The notes: generated by a model from the letters alone, not told the origin. A stretch of DNA of 64,000 bases from Epiperipatus broadwayi (GCA_028023455.1 JAQFVV010012477.1:186001-250000); one strand, 5' to 3'; shown: positions 13,664 to 26,412, numbered from the stretch's first letter. Program-made: numbers and translations.

Positions 13664-13767
13664 AAAGTTTGTTAAGAGCTTATTTTGCAAGCTCTATATA
13701 TAACATTTGTAAATGCATGCTTATTTAATTAAGTCATATGACATCTGGCTTGATTATATATATATAT

Positions 13768-15865
13768 TATAACGGGACGGCCTTAATCATCCCAGTTGGT
13801 GTATTAAATGTAATATAATCAATTATATTTAATGTTTAGAAGTCATTAACTTAATGCTTCATAGTTAGGTTCGCCAAATATAACAGAATGGATTATATTT
13901 AAAATCTAAGTTAGTCTTGTTAAATATAAAGGGATGATTAAATTCCTTAGAAAGAGAATACGCATTTCACTACAATCGAACTTTGGGTCTTCAAGTAGAA
14001 TGCTAGAAATGAATCGATGAAATACCAAGTCCATGATTATATATACCTTTATTATGCTAGCTCATTAATCTTTAAATAAGTTTAAATACAATTTAGACCA
14101 GGTCATCCATCTTTCATCCCTCTTTCAGTCACCATTATGCCACGATATTTAAACTCACGGAGAATTTGCAATCAGCTCATTTCAGGAATAATTTCAAAAC
14201 AAGTTATTTCATATGCCTTTATATAAGCATTAATTATAACTATTATTCATATGATATTTATAATACTAGCATATATATAATATAATTCAATAATGATTAG
14301 ACAAAGAGATCATGTTAACAAATCAATATTTAATAAACAATAAAAAATATAATAGAATAGATAATAAAATATTAATAAATAAATACGGATGAATTTTATC
14401 ATTTTAAAAGAATATTAATAAATGATATGTTTTTATTCAATACCCCATGATAAAACTCAATACTATAATAAACTTTCAAAAATTAAAGAAAATAGCTTAA
14501 ATTAATAGATATATAAAAACAATATCTGGGTTCAAAAATTAATAATTTATGTAACTTATTAACTTATTTACCATTCTTATTTATATGCTTCACAATTACC
14601 CATATATAGGTATTATTTACCATTGTATAACTTATATATTATATGTATTTTTAATACATAAAAATACATTAAACGTTTACAATATTACGTAGTAAACACA
14701 ATATAATCCTGTTTAAGATATCTGTCAAATAATAACTATTTTTTTATATCCCTCATCTAATTTGATGAATTATGTTAAGCTTTCAATTAATTATATTTAA
14801 TAATAAATATAATTTTCCTATCAAGATATAAAATGATGCGATGCCAAATTTGAAATAAAGATAATAATAATAATAATAATAATAAACATATTAAAATAAT
14901 ATAAGCATTATTATAATATATATAAATATATAATAAAGGAAACTTATTTATAAGAGAGTTGAGAGTAGGTATTGAAGTCTATAGTTCATCATCCTAATGA
15001 AGATCTTTTACGAAGTATATTATTAATCCATTGGTATAATGATGATTTTATTTATCCATAGACGATAAACTGTTAACAATATCCAATGATTTGATTAATG
15101 TGAAATAAAATAAATATTCTTCGAATGTAGATGTTCTTAATCTTCATTTTTGTATTATCCTTAGACGTTCTATATATCTAATATTTCAAAATATTTTAAA
15201 ATAGCATGCAAGGTTGGTTTCAAAACCTTTTACGATATAATAAGTGTACTACTCAGTGCACATTGTTTTATCCTTAATATATATAATTATCTTAAATTTA
15301 TATATATCCGAAGAATAATGGAAGAGTTAAAACAACGTAGTTTCAAAACTTAAACAGACGTTCTTTTCTTTTATATTGCTATTCCTTTAAGATTGAGTAG
15401 AAAATTAAATATATTTTCCTTGCAAACTTTGAATCCACAAATTATTTTAATTTGGAAAAGTTAATATTTAAATTCCAATCGTTAAATAGTAGTATTGATA
15501 AAAGAAAAATAATATTTTTTTAAAGAGAAATGATTTTCTTTTTTCCTTCGTTTTTTTATATCCAGAGCATGAACGAATCTGCTCGTGTGTTATATAAGTT
15601 CATGCTTAATTCAACTATCAATTGTTCCACTGGCATTAATATTTAATAATAAAATAAAAAAATATATAAGTATTTATTCTTAACTTCAAATCTGGCATTT
15701 TACTCAAAAGCTTAAGGTATATATTATTTAAAACTTAAATGTATATATAAATAGTACATATATGTTACATAATAAAATAGTCAAATATAAATTTATATTT
15801 ATAAATAATTTCACAAGAGATAAAACACACTAGACCAATAATAATAACTGTAAGTTACTATTATA
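13768..15865 (-). repeat. 3' LTR of the gypsy element
   Basis: About 2,098 bases are collinear with the 5' LTR through their whole length, from the CGGGACGG block (13774) to the CTGTAAGTTAC block (15848). It contains a (TAA)n run at 14861-14885. The element strand enters this LTR directly from the polypurine tract at 15866-15879. Confidence 0.93.
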
Positions 15866-15879
15866 TTTCCCCTTCTCTT
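15866..15879 (-). promoter_or_regulatory. polypurine tract of the gypsy element
   Basis: On the element strand this is a 14-base purine run (AAGAGAAGGGGAAA) ending exactly at the 3' LTR, the standard plus-strand primer position. It confirms minus-strand orientation independently of the pol reading frames. Confidence 0.85.
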
Positions 15880-16419
15880 AGGAAATTTAAAATTTTAATT
15901 TAAGTTAAAATTTTAAACACTTACAACTATTTTAGTATATTTTTATAGTTTAATTGCATTTATAGTTGGATTTTATGAAGGGTTAATTTTTTTTTTTTTT
16001 TTAACTGTTATATCTTCCTAATACTTGGGCTATTTTATTCTTGTGATAATGATCAAAAATAAAAAAAATTAAGGACTTTGATGGGTTAATATTTTTTTTT
16101 ATAAAAAAAAATAATGTGTTTCCTTCTTGGACCACAAATATATTTACTAGCCTTATTCCTGCTTCTTTAAGACTTATGGATTTGAAAAGGACTAAATAAA
16201 TACTAGAGTATCCATTTATAAATATGAATTGACTTTATGGTTTTAATTATTTTAAGGCATTAAAGAATACCCTCACCAAAGCTAATGTTTTTAACTATAC
16301 TTCTCTCTACATTGATCACTATTATTATTATTTTTTATACAACCGTATGGTTTACACTGCCCAATTCTTATCTTGGTCTTCACCTCATTTCTTTATAAAA
16401 CATTATAAGCAGCCAAAAT
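15880..16419 (-). other. 3' untranslated interior of the gypsy element
   Basis: About 540 bases lie between the decayed integrase C-terminus and the polypurine tract. I see no open frame of note and no envelope-like gene. It contains T and A homopolymers at 15988-16003 and 16092-16111. Confidence 0.6.
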
Positions 16420-16562
16420 ATGGTTTTAAAATTCGTGAATTGTATGTACCACGAATCTCTCCTTCTTGGTAAATTCATAAATACATTCAAATTAGCCGTC
16501 ATATGTATTGAAGAATTTATGGTATTTATTCTCCAATGGTTTGCTGGGATGGAAAGTCTTTA

Positions 16563-18236
16563 TCAAAACTTTATCTCCGACTTTAAATTCATAAATACAT
16601 TTTTTTTATTTTGACTTCTATTATTTGCCATTTTAACAAGTTGTTTATGAGCTTGTAAAATATCATTTTCTCCATTTATTTTGGGTTTATTAATAATAGG
16701 TTTATATTTTTTAAATAATATAGGTATAATTTGATGAAAGTGTAGTCGGATGGGTGAGAATCCTGTAGATTCATTTAAACTCCAATTGATATAGTGTACT
16801 ACACGTTTTGTCTGCTTTACCCAACCCTTGTGCTCCTCTTCTAAATAGGTCCTAAACAAACGTCCAAGCTCCCGTATAATACGTTCACATGGATTTGATT
16901 GTGGATTCCTAATAGAGATTAGCACATGTTTTATTTTTGATATGTCTACCCATTTCTTCCATTCCCTAGATAGAAAAGGTGTACCATGATCAGTTAGTAT
17001 GGTTTTTGGTTTTCCTATCATTGGGAATTGGAGAGTACTCAATACTTTGATTGTATGTTTAGTATTGGCTTGGGGTATCGGGTAAGCAGCAACATATTTG
17101 GAAAAGAGATCATAAGTGACTAATAAATATTTTTGTTTGTTAAATGGAGGCAAAGGCCCATAATAGTCAATTGCTAAGATCTCGTTTGGTCTTTCTGGAA
17201 TGATAGAATTAATTGAATTAATATAATTTTGGTTTACTGATTTAGCTCTTAAGCAAATTAGACAATCTTGGAGTGATTTTAAGATGTCTTTATGCATTTT
17301 TGGCCAGTAAAACCAATTCTTTAGGGTGTGTTCTGTCTTATGAGCACCATAATGCCCGTATAGACAGTGTACGTATTTTATGAGTGGGTCATGTAAAGAC
17401 TTTGGTATTATTGTCCTCCACTCATCAACATTATCATTCACTTTATATAGTAAGACCTGTTGTTCTAATTTAAAATGGTTAAGATCTTTAGGTGCATCCA
17501 AAACTTCCTCCCCTAATAAAACTTTTATAATTGGGTTTAATTCTGGGTCATTAAATTGTATTTCTTGTAAGTTTTCCAACTTGTTCTCTACATTACTATC
17601 AGCCATCACATTGACATTTGTAATGTAGGCGTTGTCTACCATCAAATGATTTTGTTCTGACCTACATGGATTTCGACTAAGCACATCAGCCACGATATTC
17701 TTGGATCCTTTGCAATAATGCACAGTGTAATTAAATTCCTGTAGTAGTAAACTCCATCTAACTAGATGACTATTAGTCAGATAACTATGATTCAGGAATT
17801 CAAGGCTTTTGTGATCAGTGATCACTATCACCTCTGATCCGAGTAGCATTTGTCGAAATTTTTGGAAAGCCCAGACTATTGCTAGTGCTTCCTTCTCTGT
17901 AACCATGTAATTTATTTCTGGACCTTTCAAGAGCCGGCTTATAAAGTAGAGGACACCTGGTTGGCCATCCTCTTGGATTTGGGACAGTGTTACCCCTAAT
18001 CCAAAACCACTACTATCTGTTTGAACAATGAATGGTTTATTAAAATCAGGGAAAGCTAACATGGTTAACTCCAAAAACCCTGTTTTAATATTCTCAAATG
18101 CACGGTCTTGTTCTTCGGTCCATTTCCAATGTTCATCTTTTCTAATCAATTTTAACAACGGTTCCATGTGGTCTGAGAACTTCTGATAGAAACGGTTGTA
18201 AAAATTACATAGACCTAAAATTGACCTAATTTGTTT
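16563..18236 (-). pseudogene. gypsy pol, 3' part: RT connection, RNase H and integrase
   Basis: This part is in frame with the RT part after the TGA at 18237 and is open for about 557 codons (Met at 18167). From that Met, RNase H spans residues 40-165: TDSSGFG with Asp 51, EKEALAIVWA with Glu 92, ITDHKS with Asp 118, and VADVLSR with Asp 161. Integrase has the zinc-binding His pair near 267-272 and Cys 302/305. Its core has Asp 334 (AIDYYGP), Asp 393 (LTDHGTPF) and Glu 429 (NPCERII), so the DDE triad is complete. After residue ~520 the C-terminus is lost to a frameshift at a T-run (16599-16606): the expected GDKVLIKTF phrase continues in another frame at 16545-16590 and soon meets stops. Confidence 0.93.
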
Positions 18237-19355
18237 TCAGGTAGATGGTTTAGGAAAGTTTTGAATGGCAGAGATCTTCTCTGGATGAGGTCTTATCCCA
18301 TTGCAACCAACAATATGACCTAAGAAGACTACTTGGTTGGAAACTAAAGTACTCTTCTTGAAGTTAATTTTTATACCTTTCAGAAAACACTCTTTAAAAA
18401 ATATAGATAAATGTTGAAGGTGTTTTTCAACTGTGGTGGATGCAATAATTACATCATCCACATAAATAATTATGATTTGTTTTACCTCAGGAGATAAAGT
18501 CTTATCTAAACATCTGATTAGACCTGCACCACTATTTATCAATCCAAATGGCATCCTATTAAATTGGTATGTAAAACCCTCATAATGGAAAGCAGTATAT
18601 TGGCGATCTTCTGGATGAAGTTCAATCTGCCAATAGCTGGAGGTTAAATCGAAAGTAGAAAATACCTTCTTATTTCCAAATTTCACGAATAAGTCATGTA
18701 TGGGCGGTGGTATATTTCTGTCTGGGACAGTAATTTTGTTTAGTTGTCTAGCATCCAAACAAAATCTCATCGACCCATCTTTCTTCTTCACAGTTACTAC
18801 TGGATTACAGTAAGGTGAAGAGCATTTGGAAATGATTTCCCAATCCAGCATTTTATTAATTTGCTTAGATATATCTTCCCGATATTGGTATGGAATAGGA
18901 TATGATTTAGATTGAAATGGTTGATCATGAATTAATCTAATTCTCTGTTGGAATCCCTTTATCACTCCTGGTATGTCTGAGAAAATAGAATTAAATTCTC
19001 TTATAACAAATCGTAATATTAACATATCATCACTTCCAAGCAAGTTGGATTCTGCGAGTTTACTCTCTAAAAGTGTTTCTGAAATGCTAGATGTTATAGA
19101 GTCAACTTCAATTTGATCATATCTTGGAAGCAATGTCATCTCTAAGACTTCATCATTAATTTTAACTGTTTTATTACAGAAATCAATTACACAAGTGTTC
19201 AAATGTAGGAAGTCTGCCCCTAAAATAACATTATGAATCAAACCATTCAAAATTAAAAATACATGATAGAGATTTGTTTGGCCGATTTTAATCTCAACCC
19301 AAATTTGTTTTTGGATTAACTTAGCTTTTCTACTGTTAGCCATGGTAACCTGCAT
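18237..19355 (-). pseudogene. gypsy pol, 5' part: protease remnant and reverse transcriptase
   Basis: This segment has 372 codons. Residues 1-60 are the C-terminal end of a retropepsin, with ILGADFL at 44-50; the DTG/DSG active site that should precede it is missing. RT follows from about residue 150, with LDAR (200-203), FDLTSSYWQIEL with the first catalytic Asp at 236, MPFGL (268-272) and YVDD (298-301), all intact. The frame ends at a TGA (18237-18239) where the RT thumb should continue. Frame and sequence resume unchanged on the other side, so a single nonsense mutation splits the protein. The first Met lies 3 bases from the LTR. The product would copy element RNA into DNA. Confidence 0.93.
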
Positions 19356-19358
19356 AGA

Positions 19359-21448
19359 TATAACGGGACGGCCTTAATCATCCCAGTTGGTGTATTAAAT
19401 GTAATATAATCAATTATATTTAATGTTTAGAAGTCATTAACTTAATGCTTCATAGTTAGGTTCACCAAATATAACAGAATGGATTATATTTAAAATCTAA
19501 GTTAGTCTTGTTAAATATAAAGGGATGATTAAATTCCTTAGAAAGAGGATACGCATTTCACTACAATCGAACTTTGGGTCTTCAAGTAGAATGCTAGAAA
19601 TGAATCGATGAAATACCAAGTCCATGATTATATATACCTTTATTATGCTAGCTCATTAATCTTTAAATAAGTTTAAATACAATTTAGACCAGGTCATCCA
19701 TCTTTCATCCCTCTTTCAGTCACCATTATGCCACGATATTTAAACTCACGGAGAATTTGCAATCAGCTCATTTCAGGAATAATTTCAAAACAAGTTATTT
19801 CATATGCCTTTATATAAGCATTAATTATAACTATTATTCATATGATATTTATAATACTAGCATATATATAATATAATTCAATAATGATTAGACAAAGAGA
19901 TCACGTTAACAAATCAATATTTAATAAACAATAAAAAATATAATAGAATAGATAATAAAATATTAATAAATAAATACGGATGAATTTTATCATTTTAAAA
20001 GAATATTAATAAATGATATGTTGTCAATACCCCATGATAAAACTCAATACTATAATAAACTTTCAAAAATTAAAGAAAATAGCTTAAATTAATAGATATA
20101 TAAAAACAATATCTGGGTTCAAAAATTAATAATTTATGTAACTTATTAACTTATTTACCGTTCTTATTTATATGCTTCACAATTACCCATATATAGGTAT
20201 TATTTACCATTGTATAACTTATATATTATATGTATTTTTAATACATAAAAATACATTAAACGTTTACAATATTACATAGTAAACACAATATAATCCTGTT
20301 TAATATATCTGTCAAATAATAACTATTTTTTTATATCCCTCATCTAATTTGATGAATTATGTTAAGCTTTCAATTAATTATATTTAATAATAAATATAAT
20401 TTTCCTATCAAGATATAAAATGATGCGATGCCAAATTTGAAATAAAGATAATAATAATAATAATAATAAACATATTAAAATAATATAAGCATTATTATAA
20501 TATATATAAATATATAATAAAGGAAACTTATTTATAAGAGAGTTGAGAGTAGGTATTGAAGTCTATAGTTCATCATCCTAATGAAGATCTTTTACGAAGT
20601 ATATTATTAATCCATTGGTATAATGATGATTTTATTTATCCATAGACGATAAACTGTTAACAATATCCAATGATTTGATTAATGTGAAATAAAATAAATA
20701 TTCTTCGAATGCAGATGTTCTTAATCTTCATTTTTGTATTATCCTTAGACGTTCTATATATCTAATATTTCAAAATATTTTAAAATAGCATGCAAGGTTG
20801 GTTTCGAAACCTTTTACGATATAATAAGTGTACTACTCAGTGCACATTGTTTTATCCTTAATATATATAATTATCTTAAATTTATATATATCCAAAGAAT
20901 AATGGAAGAGTTAAAACAACGTAGTTTCAAAACTTAAACAGACGTTCTTTTCTTTTATATTGCTATTCCTTTAAGATTGAGTAGAAAATTAAATATATTT
21001 TCCTTGCAAACTTTGAATCCACAAATTATTTTAATTTGGAAAAGTTAATATTTAAATTCCAATCGTTAAATAGTAGTATTGATAAAAGAAAAATAATATT
21101 TTTTAAAGAGAAATGATTTTCTTTTTTCCTTCGTTTTTTTATATCCAGAGCAGGAACGAATCTGCTCATGTGTTATATAAGTTCATGCTTAATTCAACTA
21201 TCAATTGTTCCACTGACATTAATATTTAATAATAAAATAAAAAAATATATAAGTATTTATTCTTAACTTCAAATCTGGCATTTTACTCAAAAGCTTAAGG
21301 TATATATTATTTAAAACTTAAATGTATATATAAATAGTACATATATGTTACATAATAAAATAGTCAAATATAAATTTATATTTATAAATAATTTCACAAG
21401 AGATAAAACATGCTAGACCAATAATAATAACTGTAAGTTACTATTATA
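19359..21448 (-). repeat. 5' LTR of the gypsy element
   Basis: About 2,090 bases are nearly identical to the 3' LTR. By eye I count roughly fifteen to twenty substitutions plus a few indels, including a shorter (TAA)n run and an 8-base difference near 20023. On the element strand it starts TATAA and ends TTATA, not the canonical TG...CA; the true ends may be blurred by the (TA)n target. This is long for an LTR of this group. It should carry the promoter and polyadenylation signal, but I could not pinpoint them. Confidence 0.93.

Positions 21449-21487
<39 letters not shown>
21449..21487. repeat. (TA)n target tract of the gypsy element
   Basis: TA dinucleotides directly follow the 5' LTR, and a matching TA run (13754-13767) precedes the 3' LTR. 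The element therefore inserted into a TA microsatellite. Confidence 0.85.
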
Positions 21488-21664
21488 ATGCTTTGCCATT
21501 TAGTATAATTTTATAAATTGTTATAAGCTGCATTTATCCAAAAGTTCTCAGAATATTTTTATTTTATTATATTGTAATTTAAAAGCAATATATTTATCCC
21601 TTTTTGTTAATTAATTTATTTAAATGTATATACTAATGATAAATATGATATAATCTATTGTATG

Positions 21665-23650
21665 CGTTATTGCTTATTTCATGCCATAATTTATTGTATT
21701 AAGCTATATTTGGCAATTATTATTTATGATATTGGTCTTATACATATGTTTGTAATGTATTATTTAAGAGATTGAAAAAATTAGCCTCTTTCTTGTTTTT
21801 GATGTATGTTCTTTTTCCTGACAGTATTTGCAAACAGATTTCAGTTTAGTCTCTCTCTCTCTCTTATGTCATAATATTTTCCATGACTTATATTATTCTT
21901 TGTCTCATATTTAATCATAAAATACTTTATTTAAGGAAAATATTCTTATTGTAGTTTTGATGTTTCATTCTCATTGTGTATATGTCCAGAGATAAAGTCC
22001 TAACTTATAGATTGCCCTCAGATGCAGGTACTTTTTTCCTGAGTACATACAATGACTTGCTTTTTGCTTTAGCTATTTATCACAAATACAGACTTATTCA
22101 TAATGTGCTTTTGTATAACACCATGTTAGTTTACTACCATGACTTTATCCAGGTAATTGATATATTTTGCTTTTCTGATTTATGTCATTTTATTTTCAGT
22201 TGCATTCTTGGTTTAATTAGAGTGTAGGTTGTTATTGATTTGATATGTAGATGTTGTTTTCTGTAGTTTGTGAATATTTTTGGATATAAACCCAATAAAC
22301 ATTTAATTTAGAAATTAGAGTTATATATTTCACTTCAATACATGATATACATCATTTTAAAGAACTATTTCAGAGTTGGATAAATAAGAGATATTTAAAA
22401 CATATTAAATAATTTCATAGGGATAATATAATGGAATGGTTGCACTGTAAAATTGAGAACTTATTATAATATTTATATTGCAGGAAGTTACATTGACTAG
22501 TGAATATAAATTTTATTTATTTTATTTTCATTTATTTATCTGTAAACTGTATAATTATAATTTTCTTTCATAATGAATTGTACACTTTACTATTTAAATA
22601 TTTTACTCTGATAATATTATAAGATATTAATGTATTTGTATGATGTTACTTTATTTTCAAAAATAATTATTATTTTTATTGTTAATTTTCTTCTTGAGTA
22701 TTTATCATTATTCACACATTACATTCTTCAAAAATCTAAATATTATAAACATTATTATATATTTATTCTTCCTTAAATATATTGAGAGCATATAGACATA
22801 CATTATTTGATATGAGAGTTAATTCCTTATAATTGCATCTCAGATGTAAAGAAAACATCTAAGAAATAGATTAATTTATTTGCTCATTATTAAAGAATCA
22901 TTATAATCAATTCATTTATTAAAAAGTCATTAATTTTATATTGAGATCATTTTAATTTATGCAAAAAATTAATTTGATTCTTTATCAAAAAATTTAAATG
23001 ATAGAATTGTTTAATTTTTCAAAAGTAGTTCTATGGTATGTATTAATACAGTATCCTGATTGGCCATATAATCCTTTATTGGATCATTATATCTGAATGC
23101 TTTTCTAATAAGTTGTGTTATTTTAAATTAAGATTGCATCATGTTTATTTTTAATTGTTAATATTATTATTATTTTATATAGCGCTATGTTTTAATACTA
23201 TATCTTGTGTCTGGATAAAGTGAGAGTATTCATTTATAATTTATTATTAAAGCGCATGTGCATTGGCTTAATCACTAATATTACTATTATATTATTTTTA
23301 TTGTAAGTTAAAGAGATATTATCTTATAAGTAAGAGTATATATTATTTATTATTACTAGAATGTTATTCTTTGTCTAATCACCCTAAATAAATAAAAAAA
23401 AACAATAAATCTCACATTAATTCAACTACTAGTTAAAAGATTTCTGAAATATTAATTACAGAAGAGTGTTAAGGAAATTATTTTAATTCAAAGCAAAATT
23501 TGTTTTAATAAATATCACTTAGGCAAAACATAATAAGTCATGTTTTTATTTGTGTGAAAAAAATTTAATTGTAGATGTGATCATGCTAGTAATATGCTTA
23601 TCATTATTGTGAAATGTTTTATGATTGGAAGAGGTGTTATAGGTAGAGAT
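21665..23650 (+). repeat. diverged ~2 kb duplication, copy 2
   Basis: This is the partner of 9238-11290 (anchors listed there). The copy is interrupted at about 23178-23278 by a family A repeat that copy 1 lacks, so that insertion is younger than the duplication. No gene was recognised. The 83-codon open frame at 21976 lies in this copy and has no counterpart kept open in copy 1, so I do not call it a gene. Confidence 0.5.
23178..23278 (+). repeat. interspersed repeat family A, copy in the duplication
   Basis: It starts at an atatagcgct phrase and contains the family A core: atatcttgtgtctgg, then gtgagagtattcattta, then gcgcatgtgcattggctta. It matches copies near 48.7, 54.4 and 63.3 kb. Confidence 0.65.
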
Positions 23651-26400
23651 TTTTAAATACAACCTAACTTTTTAATGATATTTGCTTCCGATAATAATAT
23701 GTTATAATTTATAAAAGAGAGACTCTGAAAGAAAATTGTAATTTTTAATAATTTGTTTGCATATTAAAGTTTATTTATGCATTATTTTTGCAAAATACTA
23801 TTTTAAACAAAAAAAACATATGTGACTACAATTAAATTTTCCTTGAAAATTATATTTAAAAAGGCAAGTCATAAAACATTTGTTATAGCAAAGCAGAAGC
23901 TGTTTTTACCAGATAAGAAATATTACTTTTTTTTGCAATTTCAGTAAAGAAATTTATTTTAAAATTTTAATAACAATAAATGTAATATTTACTTTCAACA
24001 TACATTTTTTAACAGCAGCTAACCCTACATTTTCTTTAAAGTTCAAAACTGGAATTAAATGTCTAATATGTTGTTCTACTATCTTTCTGAATTTATATAA
24101 TTATATCCAATATACAATACATTATTTTTATACTTAAGAACTCTATTTAGTATTTATTTTTTTCTATTTAACAAAGTTCAAATATTACATTTTAGAATGT
24201 CTATAATTTGAAATCTTCATAATATAAAGATTATCAATATATGAAATAGTAATAGTTTAATTATAAAAATAAAATTTTCAAATATAGAGGAAATTCTCAA
24301 TAGTTTCATTTTTAAATAAGATGTGTGGAGTTAGACCACAAACAGATTACTCTCTTTAGCTGACAACATTTTATTTTTAGTTCGAATGGGACCTTATGAA
24401 TCTTTTATTAATATTTGTCACTTTTTGACATTTATTTTTATAATTCACCCATTTTCTCTATATAATATTATAATAATCTTAACATTATTTATTTCAAACT
24501 AGAAGATTTCAAGTGATAAACATTTTAAAAGGTAATATTTGACACTTAAAAATGTGAAAATCAAATTTTAAATGGAGCTTTTAACTTCAGCAATGAAGTT
24601 AGACATCATTACATAAGTTTATCTATTCAAAAAGTTAGTAGAATGAAATATTAGATAGCCATTGGGCAATTTTTTTATTCAAAACCATAATAGCATAAAA
24701 TATTAGATATTTTAATTTATTGTTATTAAAATAAACATAAATTAAAGTTATTTATAGTCAAATAAAAATATTTAAACTAACAATATTATTTATTATTAAT
24801 AACATTTACAGTATGACAATGGTAATTCTACTTTTGGCAAATAGAAATTACTTGCACTATGCCATAACAAACTTTTCAAGCATTGACTTTTTAAAAAAAT
24901 AATATTTTCAAAGCAAATCTTTCTATGCTGATATTATTTTTTGGTTTAATTGTCTTTTGCAAAAATACTGCGTAAATAATCTTTAATTTGTAAATAAATT
25001 ACTGATATTTCAATTTTTTGTATTTAGATTTGGACTAAAACATTCAATGAATCAGAAATTCACATCTGCATTGACATCTAGGATACTTCCTTATGGAATT
25101 ATCATTCAAATAGACTGTAGTCAGTGATTAAAAAGACTATTATCATTGCCACAAAATGTCTGCATAATACTGACATCTTCAGATCTTTTTCAACCAATAC
25201 ATTTCAATTGAAGCTGTTTAAACAAGGAAGTGCTTCCTTAAATATAAAGGGGTTAAAAGAACATACAGAAGATATAGCAAGCACAATGTCATTATAATAT
25301 CCAAAACATCAAAATTTATTCAAGATCCACATAACTTTAACTCAAGAATTTCAGACTACAGGAGTAAAAAAGATAATGTTAATGAATAAAAAAGATCTCT
25401 AAAACCATTCAAATTAAGACAAAATTTATTAAAATATAAATTTAAATACTGAAAATATTGTTGATACATTATATGCAAATTTTTATTTTAATGTTAAAAA
25501 TATTTGTTTGACTACTTTTTTCTTTTAATTATGATATTTGGATGCAATTTCGAAGTAAATAGTCACATACTTATTAATTGGCTGTTGTATTTTTTTTTAT
25601 AAAAAAACAAAACAAAAACAAATAATGATTGGATTAAATTAATAATCTTTAATTTAATCAATTTTATCTTTACTTTTGTTATATTTTCAAAAACATGTAA
25701 TTATTCATTAGTATACAATAACAAAAATTAATTTACAAGCATTATTTTAACTTTGCAAATAGTTTTTAAAAAATCTTAAAGTGAAATATTAAAATTTGTA
25801 AAGAATATTACAGTTTACTTATTAGAAAATTATTGAATTACTAATAAAAAAATTAAATTAAACAATTCAAAATAATTAAAATTTTATTTAAAATTTATAA
25901 TTCTATTTATAATCTTTAAATAATAACAAAAACCCTTTACAATTAATACAAAAGAGTTATTTTTTAGCCAATTACAATTTTCACTCTTTCAAGATAATTT
26001 TATTTTGACTTATGTTCTTCTAAATATAAAAATTTTAAAATAAAATGTGATTTGTATCACATTACTCTTATAAAAAATATTAAGTAAATATTTTGTGAAA
26101 AATAATCATAGATATATAATTGAATTATGAAAAATATATATAACATTTTTAAAATATAATATAAGAATGATTATTCTCAAAAGCTTTTGTAAGCACTTTA
26201 ATGTGGACAGATATATAAAATATCAACCATTAACATTTTACATAATCAATCTTTATCTGATGGTTCTTTTGTAAATAAAATCTTATTGGAATGATAATGA
26301 CATATGAATAATAATGACATAAAGTTATCTGAATAATTCATGGCATTTTGTGATTTTCTTTTTCAATTAATAAATCAGAAAATGTTTTAGTTCTAAATTT
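23651..26400. other. A+T-rich intergenic DNA
   Basis: I see no gene. A slightly less A+T-rich segment at 25030-25290 contains no long open frame and matches nothing else in the window. Confidence 0.4.
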
Positions 26401-26412
26401 TGCCATTAAATA

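Larger units (their letters stand above)
13386..13703. repeat. long inverted repeat with ~93-base arms
   Basis: The left arm (13386-13479) is the reverse complement of the right arm (13611-13703), with about 10-15 percent mismatches. The arms are separated by 131 bases of unrelated sequence. The outer ends pair as tatagagagcttgc with gcaagctctatata. The inner ends pair as catcagggagg with cctcactgatg. Each arm carries the hammerhead-like motif annotated separately. The structure lies only 64 bases outside the gypsy 3' LTR but shares no sequence with it. It could be a foldback element or MITE, or a pair of Penelope-type terminal repeats in inverted orientation. Confidence 0.8.
13768..21448 (-). 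mobile_element. Ty3/gypsy LTR retrotransposon, gag-less, defective
   Basis: Two long direct repeats (13768-15865 and 19359-21448) flank a 3.5 kb interior that encodes a gypsy-type pol on the minus strand. Domains run in the order protease remnant, RT, RNase H, integrase, which is the Ty3/gypsy order. A polypurine tract abuts the 3' LTR. Missing are gag, the tRNA primer-binding site and the protease active site: coding sequence begins 3 bases from the inner edge of the 5' LTR. The element sits inside a (TA)n tract, with TA runs outside both LTRs, so the target duplication cannot be read. No env-like frame was seen. Confidence 0.95.

Noticed and set aside
15880-16419. Looked for an envelope-like gene downstream of gypsy integrase
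   Set aside because: The ~540-base region has no usable frame, signal peptide or membrane segment.
16420-16614. Plus-strand frame of 64 codons
   Set aside because: It is antisense to the end of the gypsy integrase, and the minus-strand reading is clearly the coding one.
21976-22227. Plus-strand frame of 83 codons with a hydrophobic end
   Set aside because: It lies in the diverged duplication, is not open in the partner copy, and has background composition.
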